Positions 57,788 to 64,000 of a stretch of DNA of 64,000 bases are shown piece after piece. The notes under the pieces were generated by a model, which was not told the DNA's origin, did not search any database, and saw only the letters and a program-made list of their open reading frames with translations. This stretch comes from Panulirus ornatus. Taxonomy: Eukaryota; Arthropoda; Malacostraca; Decapoda; Palinuridae. Position numbers and translations under genes: made by a program. Positions within the stretch are counted from its first letter, which is position 1, and each line of letters opens with the position of its first letter. The stretch is from NCBI RefSeq assembly GCF_036320965.1, contig NC_092225.1, forward strand, positions 33,826,387 to 33,890,386. Reading direction: 5' to 3'.

Positions 57788-59999
57788 TCAGGCAGGACTG
57801 GTGAGAAAAGCTTGGAACGAGAGTCAGGCAGGACAGGAGAGAAAGGCTTGGGAAGGCGGTCATGCAGGGTAGGAGAGAGAGGCTTCGGACGAGAGTCAGG
57901 CAGGACAGGACAGAGACGGAAGGACGAGAGTCAGGCAGGACAGGAGAGAGAGTCTTGGGACGAGAGTCAGGCATGACAGGAGAGAGAGGCTTGGGACGAG
58001 AGTCAGGCAGGAGGATCGAGAGAGGCTTAGGACAGGAGTTTGGCATTGTCCGATAGAGAGGCTTGGGACGAGAGTCAGGCAGTAAAAGAGAGAAAGGCTT
58101 GGGACGAGAGTCAGGCAGTACAAGAGAGAAAGACTTGGGGCGAGAGTCAGGCAGGACAGGAGAGAGACTCTTGACGTGAGAGTCAGGAAAGAGGGGAGAG
58201 AGACAGGCTGAGGACAGAAATCAGGCAGATAGGATAGAGAGGCTTTGGACGAGAGACAGGAAGGACAGGAGAGAGAGTCTTGGGACAAGAATCAGGTAGG
58301 ACAGGAAAGAGAGGCTTAGGATGAGAGTCAGGCAGGAAAGAAGAGAGAGGATTAAAGAGATAGTCAGTTAGGACAGGAGATAAAGGCTTGGGACGAGAGT
58401 CAGGCAGGACAGGGGAGAGAGGCTTGGGACGAGATTCAGGCAGGACAGTAGAGAGACACTTGACGAGAGAGTCAGGCAAGACAGGAGAGAGTCTTGGGAT
58501 GACGGTTTGGCAGGGTAGGAGAGAGAGGCTTGGGACGAGAGTCAGGCAGTACACAGATGAGAGAGGAATTATGGACGAGAGGGACGAGAGTCAGGCAGGA
58601 CAGGAGAGAGAAGCTTGGGACGAGAATCATGCAAGACAGGAGAGATAGGCTTGGGGCGAGAGTCAGGCAGGAGGAGAAAGACCCTTGGGACTAGTGTCAG
58701 GAAGGACAGAAGAGATATGCTTGGGACCAGAGTCAGGCAGGACAGGAGATAGAGGCTTGGGACGAGAGTCAGGCAGGACAGGAAAGAGAGGCTTGGGACG
58801 AGAGTCAGGTAGGACAGGAGAGAGCTGCTTGTGACGAGAGTCAGGCAGGACAGGAGAGAGAGGCTTGGTACGAGAGTCAAGCAGGACAGGTGAGAGGGGC
58901 TTGGCATGAGAATAATTTTGGCCCGGACAGAGATGGTTGGGACGAGAGTAAGGCATGACAGGAGAGAGAGGGTTAGGACGAAAGTCATGCAGTACGGGGG
59001 AGAGAGGCTTAGGACGAAAGTCAGGTAGGACAGGAGTGTGAAGCTTGGCACGAGAGTGAGGCAGGGTAGGAGAGAAGCGCTTGGGACGAGAGTCAGGCAA
59101 GTAGGAGAAAGAGGCTTGGGACGAGAGTGAGGCAGGACATGAGAGAGAGGCTTGCGACGAGAGTTAGGGAGGACAGGAGAGAGAGGCTTGGGACGAGTGT
59201 GAGGAGTTACAGGAGAGAGAGTCTTGGGACGAGAGTCAGGAAGGACGGAAGAGATATGCTTGGGACGAGAGTCAGGCAAGACAGGAGATAGAGCCTTGGG
59301 ACGAGAGTCAGGCATGACAGGAGAGAGAGGCTTGGGACGAGAGTCAGGCAGGACAGGACGGAAAGTCATAGGACTAGAGTCAGGGTGGACAGGAGAGAAA
59401 GTCCTGGGACGGGTATTAGGCAGTGCCGGATAGAGAGGCTTGGGACGAGAGTCAGGCAGGACAGGAGAGAGAGGCTTGGGGCAAGAGTCAGTCAGGAGAG
59501 GAGAGAGACGCTTAGGATGATAGTCAGGCAGGACAGAAGAGTGAGACTTGTGACGACAGTCAGGTAGTTTAGGAGAGAAGGGCTTGGGACGACAGTCAGG
59601 CAAGTAAGAGAAAGAGGCTTTGGACGAGAGTCAGGCAGGACATGAGAGAGAGGCTTGGGACAAGAGTCAGGCAGGAGAGGAAAGAGAGGCTTGGGACGAG
59701 AGCCAGGAAGAACATAAGAGATATGATTGGGACGAGAGTCAGGTAGGACAGGAGAAAGAGGCTTGGTACGAAAGTCAAGCAGGAGAAGAGAGAGAGGCTT
59801 TGGACGAGAGTCAGGTAGGACAAGAGAGAGAGGCTTGGGACGAGAGTCAGGCAGGACAGGAGAGAGAGGCTTGTGCCGAGAGTCAGGCAGGAGGAGAGAG
59901 AGAGGCTTAGGACAGGAGTTAGGCAGGGTCGGATAGAAAGGCTTGGGACGAGAGTCAGGCAGGACAGGAGAGAGAGGCTTGACGAGATAGTCAGGTAGG
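57788..59999 (+). repeat. Satellite, right domain, partial R5 and block R2
   Basis: Holds a GGAGGATCGAGAG segment (58013), a truncated R5 start (about 58180-58560, with GGAAAGAAGAGAGAGGATTAAAGAG), a short irregular patch near 58555-58585, and block R2 at about 59205-59610. The irregular patch (ACACAGATGAGAGAGGAATTATGGACGAGAGGG) looks like a junction between blocks. No other element is seen. Confidence 0.8.
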
Positions 60000-60950
60000 A
60001 TATGAGAGAAAGGCTTGTGACGAGAGTCAGGCAGAACATGGGAGAGAGGCTTGGGACGAGAGTCAGGAAGGGTAGGAGAGAGAGGGGTGAGGAGAGGGTC
60101 TGGCAGGACAGGAGAGAGAGGCTTGGGACGACGGTCAGTCAGGGTAGGAGAGAGAAGCTTGGGACTAGGGTCTGGCAGGACACGAAAGAGAGCCTTACGA
60201 CGAGACTCAAGCATGACAGGAAAGTGAGGCTTGGGACGAGAGCCAGGAAGAACATAAGAGATATGATTGGGATAGGAGTCAGGCAGGACAGGAGAGAGGT
60301 GCTTGGGACGACAATGAATTTGGACCGGACAGAGAGGGTTGGGACGAGAGTCAGGTAGGACAGGAGAATGAGGCTTGGGACGAGAGTCATGCAGGACAGG
60401 AGAGAGAGGCTTAGGACTAGAGTGAGGCAGGACAGGAGAGTGAGGCTTGGGACGAGAGTTAGGCAGGGTAGGAGAGAAGGGCTTGGGACAAGATTCAGGC
60501 AAGTAGGAGAAAGAGGCTTGTGATGAGAGTCAGGCAGGACATGAGAGAGAGGCTTGGTACGAGAGTCAGGCAGTACAAGAGAGAGAGGCTTGGGACGAGA
60601 GTCAGGCAGGAGAGTAGAGAGAAACTTGGGACGAGAGTCAGGCACGACAGGAGAGAGAGAGTTAGGACGAGAGTGAAGCAGGATTAGAGATAAAAGCTTG
60701 GGAGGAAAGGCAGGCACCACAGAAGAGAGAAGCTTGGAGCGAGAGTCAGGCAGGATAGGAGAGAGAGTCTTGGGAGAGAGTCAGGCAGGATATGAGAGAG
60801 AGGCTTTGGACGAGAGTCAGGCAGGACATCAGAGAGAGGCATGGGACGATAGTCAGGCAGGACAGGGGAGAAAGGCTTGGGACGAAAGTCAGGCAGGACA
60901 GGAGAGAGATTTGACGAGAGAGTCAGGGAGTACAAGACAGAGAGGGCTAG
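60000..60950 (+). repeat. Block R4, copy 2
   Basis: Same order of landmarks as 44000-44940: GGGGTGAGGAGAGGGTC (about 60082), GACACGAAAGAGAG, GAACATAAGAGATATG, a GACAATGAATTTGGACCGG marker, GGAGGAAAGGCAGGCACCAC and GGGCTAGGACGAG. It repeats again at 63045-64000 with a spacing of about 3,046 bp. Confidence 0.8.
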
Positions 60951-63044
60951 GACGAGAGTCACGCAGGACAGGAGATAGATGTCTGGGACGAGTGTCAGGA
61001 GTTACAGGAAAGAGAGGCATGGGACGAGAGTCAGGAAAGACGGAAGAGATATGCTTGGGACGAGAGTCAGGCAAGATAGGAGATAGAGTCTTGGGACGAG
61101 AGTCAGGCATGACAGGAGAAAGAGGCTTCGAACGAGAGCCAGGCAGGACAGGAGGGAGAAGCTTGGGACTAGAGTCAGGCGGGAGAGGAGAGAGAGTCTT
61201 GGGACGAGAGTCAGGCACTGCCGGATAGAGAGGCTTGGGACGAGAGTCAGGCAGGACAGGAGAGAGAGGCTTGGGGCGAGAGTCAGGCGGGAGAGGAGAG
61301 AGACGCTTAGGATGATAGTCAGGCAGGACAGAAGAGTGAGACTTGGCGCGAGAGTCAGGCAGTTTAGGAGAGAAGGGCTTGTGACAAGAGTCAGGCAAGT
61401 ACGAGAAAGAGGCTTGGGACGAGAGTCAGGCAGGACATGAGAGAGAGGCTTTGGACGAGAGTCAGGCAGTACAAGATAGAGAGGCTTGGGACGAGAGTCA
61501 GGCAGGAAAGGAGAGAGAGACTTGGGACGAGAGTCAGGCACGACAGGAGAGAGAGGTTTGGGACGAGAGTCAGACAGGACAACAGATAGAAGCTTGGGAA
61601 GAGAGGCAGGCACGACAGGAGAGGGGCTTGAGAAGAGAATAATTCTTGACCTGACAGGTAGGATTAGGACGAGATTCCGGCTGGACAGGAGAGAGAGGGT
61701 TGGGACGAGAGTAATGCCGGAAGGGGTAGAGAGGCTTAGGACGAAAGTCAGGTAGGACAGGAGAGTGAAGCTTGGCACGAGAGTGAGGCAGGGTAGGAGA
61801 GAAGCGCTTGGGACGAGAGTCAGGCAAGTAGGAGAAAGAGGCTTCGGACGAGAGTCAGGCAGGACTTGAGAGAGAGGCTTGGGACGAGAGTCAGGCAGGA
61901 CAAAAGAGAGAGAGGCTTGATACGAGAGTCAGGCAGGACAGGAGAGAGACTTGGGACGAGAGTCAGGGAGGACAGGAGAGAGAGGCTTGGGACGAGTGTG
62001 ATGAGTTACAGGAGAGAGAGGCTTGGGACGAGAGTTAGGAAGGACGAAGAGATATGCTTGGGACGAGAGTCAGGCAAGATAGGAGATAGAGTCTTGGGAT
62101 GAGATTCAGGCATGACAGGAGAGAGAGGCTTCGGAAGAGAGTCAGGCAGGACAGGAGGGAGAGGCATGGGGCGAGGGGTGGACAGGAGAGAGAGGCCTGG
62201 GACGGGAATCAGCCAGTGCCGGATAGAGAGGCTTGGGACGCGAGTCAGGCAGGACAGGAGTGAGAGGCTTGGGGTGAGAGTCAGGCAGGAGAGGAGAGAG
62301 ACGCTTAGGATGATAGTCAGGCAGGACAGAAGAGTGAGACTTGGGACGAGAGTCAGGCAGTTTAGGAGAGAATGCCTTGGGACGACAGTCAGGCAAGTAC
62401 GAGAAAGAGGCTTTGGGACGACAGTCAGGCGAGTACGAGCAAGAGGCTTTGGACGAGAGTCAGGCAGGACATGAGAGAGAGACTTTGGACGAGAGTCAGG
62501 CGGTACAAGATAGAGAGGCTTGGGACGAGAGTCAGGCAGGACAGGAGAGAGAGACTTGGGACGAGAGTCAGGCACGACAGTAGAGAGAGTTTGGGACGAG
62601 AGTCAGACAGGAAAAAAGATACAAGCTTGGGAAGAAAGGTAGGCAGGACAGGAGAGAGAAGCTTGGGAGGAGAGTCAGGCACGACAGGAGAGAGACCCTT
62701 GGTACGGCAGTCAAGCAGGAGAAGTGAGAGAGGCTTTGGACGTGAGTCAGGAAGGGCCGGATAAAGAAGCTTGGGACGAGAGTCAGGCAGGAGAAGAGAG
62801 AGAGGCTTGGGACGAGAGTCAGGCAAGACATGAGAAAAAGGCTTGGGACGAGAGTCAGGCAGGAGGAGAGAGAGAGGCTTAGGACAGGAGTTAGGCAGGG
62901 TGGGATAGAGAGGCTTGGGACGAGAGTCAGGCAGGACAGGAGAGAGAGGCTTCTGACGAGAGTCAGGTTGGACAGGAGGGAGAGGCTTAGGATGAGAGCC
63001 AGGCAGGACAGGAGAGAGAGGCTTGACGAGATAGTCAGGTAGGA
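60951..63044 (+). repeat. Satellite, right domain, two block R2 copies
   Basis: Block R2 starts at about 60990 (GAGTTACAGGAAAG) and again at about 62000 (GAGTTACAGGAGAG), about 1,006 bp apart. Each continues through GACGGAAGAG or GACGAAGAG, GTGCCGGATAG, GACAGAAGAGTGAGAC and GGCAGTTTAGG. The second has a tandem repeat of a short monomer, GACAGTCAGGCAAGTACGAG then GACAGTCAGGCGAGTACGAG (about 62384-62440). No other element is seen. Confidence 0.8.
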
Positions 63045-64000
63045 TAGGAGAGAAAGGCTTGAGACGAGAGTCAGGCAGAACAGGGGAGAGAGGCTTGGGA
63101 CGAGAGTCAGGAAGCGTAGGAGAGAGAGGGGTGACGAGAGGGTCCGGCTGGAAAGGAGAGAGAGGCTTGGGACGACGGTCAGTCAGGGTTGGAGAGAGAG
63201 GCTTGTGACTAGAGTCAGGCAGGACACGAAAGAGAGCGTTATGACGAGACTCAGGCAGGACAGGAGAGTGAGGCTTGTGACGAGAGCCAGGAAGAACATA
63301 AGAGATATGATTGGAACGAGAATCAGGCAGGACAGGAGACAGGGGCTTGGGACGACAATAAATGTGGACCGGACAGAGAGGGTTGGGACGAGAGTCAGGC
63401 AGGACAGGAGAATGAGGTTTAGGACGAGAGTCATGTAGGACAGGAGAGAGAAGCTTAGGACTAGAGTGAGGCAGGACAGGAGAGTAAGGCTTGGGACGAG
63501 AGTCAGGCAGGGTAGGAGAGAAGGGTTTGGGACAAGATTCAGGCAAGTAGGAGAAAGAGGCTTGTGATGTGAGTCAGGCAGAACATGAGAGAGAGAGGCT
63601 TGTGACGAGAGTCAGGCAGTACAAGAGAGAGAGGCTTGGGACGAGAGTCAGGCAGGAGAGGAGAGAGAAACTTGGGACGAGAGTCAGGCACGACAGGAGA
63701 GAGAGAGTTAGGACGAGAGTCAAGCAGGACTAGAGATAGATGCTTGGGAGGAAAGGCAGGCACGACAGAAGAGAGAAGCTTGTAGCGAGAGTCAGGGAGG
63801 ATAGGAGATAGAGGCTTGGGAGAGAGTCAGGCAGGATATGAGAGAGAGGCTTTGGACGAGAGTCAGGCAGGACATCAGAGAGAGGCATGGGACGATAGTC
63901 AGGCAGGACAGGGGAGAAAGGCTTGGGACGAAAGTCAGGCAGGACAGGAGAAACTTGACGAGAGAGTCAGGGAGGACATGACAGAGATGGCTAGGACTAG
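63045..64000 (+). repeat. Block R4, copy 3, cut by window end
   Basis: Matches 60000-60950 at a spacing of about 3,046 bp and 44000-44940 more distantly. Landmarks are GGGGTGACGAGAGGGTC (about 63127), GACACGAAAGAGAGCG, GAACATAAGAGATATG, GACAATAAATGTGGACCGG, GGAGGAAAGGCAGGCACGAC and GGCTAGGAC at the last bases. The array evidently continues beyond the window. Confidence 0.8.

Larger units (their letters stand above)
1..64000 (+). repeat. 36-bp satellite array filling the window
   Basis: Every part of the window reads as head-to-tail copies of a 36-bp unit whose halves are GGCTTGGGACGAGAGTCA and GGCAGGACAGGAGAGAGA. An exact consensus copy is at 59832-59867. Monomers typically differ from the consensus at one to six positions. 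Common variants are GGCATGGGAC, GGCTTAGGAC, AGGAGAGGC in place of ACGAGAGTC, GGACCGG for GGACAGG, and AAGCTTGGG. All copies share one orientation; I saw no inverted segment and no unique insertion. The composition is purine-rich (about 78%) and about 61% GC on this strand. Most monomers carry one CpG (GACGAG) and one GAGTC (HinfI). This is noncoding satellite or minisatellite DNA; the genome and chromosome position are unknown. Confidence 0.97.
37001..64000 (+). repeat. Right array domain, AATAATTCTGGACCGG-type markers
   Basis: Clean satellite whose diagnostic monomers differ from the left domain. AATAATTCTGGACCGGAC recurs at about 37072, 38150, 39088, 40529, 41675, 42289, 43145, 43429, 47237, 49110, 49762, 50514, 51338, 52023, 52672, 53249, 54830, 55482, 56957 and 57467, with eroded forms elsewhere. 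Others are GATTAACGAGATAGTCAGTTA, GAGAGACTCTTGACGAGAGAGTC, GACAAGAGATAGAAGC and GAACATAAGAGATATG. AAGCTT (HindIII) occurs often within GAGAAGCTTGGG. I did not see the AATCCTGCAG marker here. Confidence 0.8.

Noticed and set aside
1..64000. Protein-coding genes for 12-residue repeat proteins (for example [12 protein letters not shown] or [12 protein letters not shown] on the - strand).
   Set aside because: Five of six consensus frames are open by periodicity. The long ORFs switch frames, many would start at TTG or a chance ATG, and no flanking gene structure, signal peptide or unique domain exists.
1..64000. CRISPR array, because the 36-bp unit length equals a common CRISPR repeat length.
   Set aside because: Units abut directly with no spacers, and there are no cas genes.
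36600..64000. Telomere-like repeats, from GGGTTAGGAC within many monomers.
   Set aside because: These are single occurrences from a CTTGGG to GTTAGG monomer variant, spaced by 36 bp or more. There is no run of a 6-bp telomere unit.
1..64000. Immunoglobulin switch-region-like DNA (G-rich nontemplate strand with AGCT motifs).
   Set aside because: Skew is similar, but AGCT occurs only in some variants, the 36-bp unit is much more regular, and there is no neighbouring constant-region exon.
1..64000. tRNA, rRNA, promoter, terminator or CENP-B-box-like sites.
   Set aside because: I found no conserved RNA gene segments, no non-repeat sequence, and no convincing protein-binding box beyond the monomer itself.

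Overview
The whole window is a single tandem-repeat (satellite) array. I find no gene, RNA gene, mobile element or unique sequence in it. The basic unit is 36 bp, and its two halves on the + strand read GGCTTGGGACGAGAGTCA and then GGCAGGACAGGAGAGAGA. An exact consensus copy lies at 59832-59867. About 1,780 units fit in 64 kb, all head to tail in one orientation. The unit is about 61% GC and about 78% purine on the + strand, with 17 G to 5 C and 11 A to 3 T. A large array with nested higher-order repeats and no intervening genes points to heterochromatic, subtelomeric or pericentromeric DNA of a eukaryote, perhaps an animal. The sequence does not allow a species call.

Layout. From 1 to about 33.2 kb is a left domain, marked by variant monomers carrying an AATCCTGCAG core (a PstI site) and a GTTATTCAGGAC core. 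It holds a 2,586-bp duplication (1.1-5.4 kb), a threefold block (2.9-7.8 kb), a 1,690-bp pair (10.8-14.2 kb), and a series of 1.97-2.19-kb higher-order units (15.4-28.4 kb). From about 33.7 kb to the end is a right domain, marked by AATAATTCTGGACCGGAC variants. It holds about 400-bp blocks reused five or six times, a near-identical 1.8-kb duplication at 2,807-bp spacing (51.2-55.8 kb), and a block at 44.0, 60.0 and 63.05 kb that runs off the window end.

Three stretches (6004-7007, 28480-33700 and 34260-35990) and a small patch near 41.4 kb contain the same repeats but are full of small deletions, insertions and homopolymer changes. They look like poorly polished consensus sequence rather than biology.

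Open reading frames are everywhere because 36 is a multiple of three and five of the six frames of the consensus lack a stop. The longest, 754 codons on the - strand at 48218-50482, switches back and forth between two open frames. I therefore call no CDS. Points of real interest are the nested unit architecture and its recent duplications, a G21 tract that is G7 in the sister unit, the strong strand asymmetry (R-loop and G-quadruplex potential), and the left/right domain boundary.
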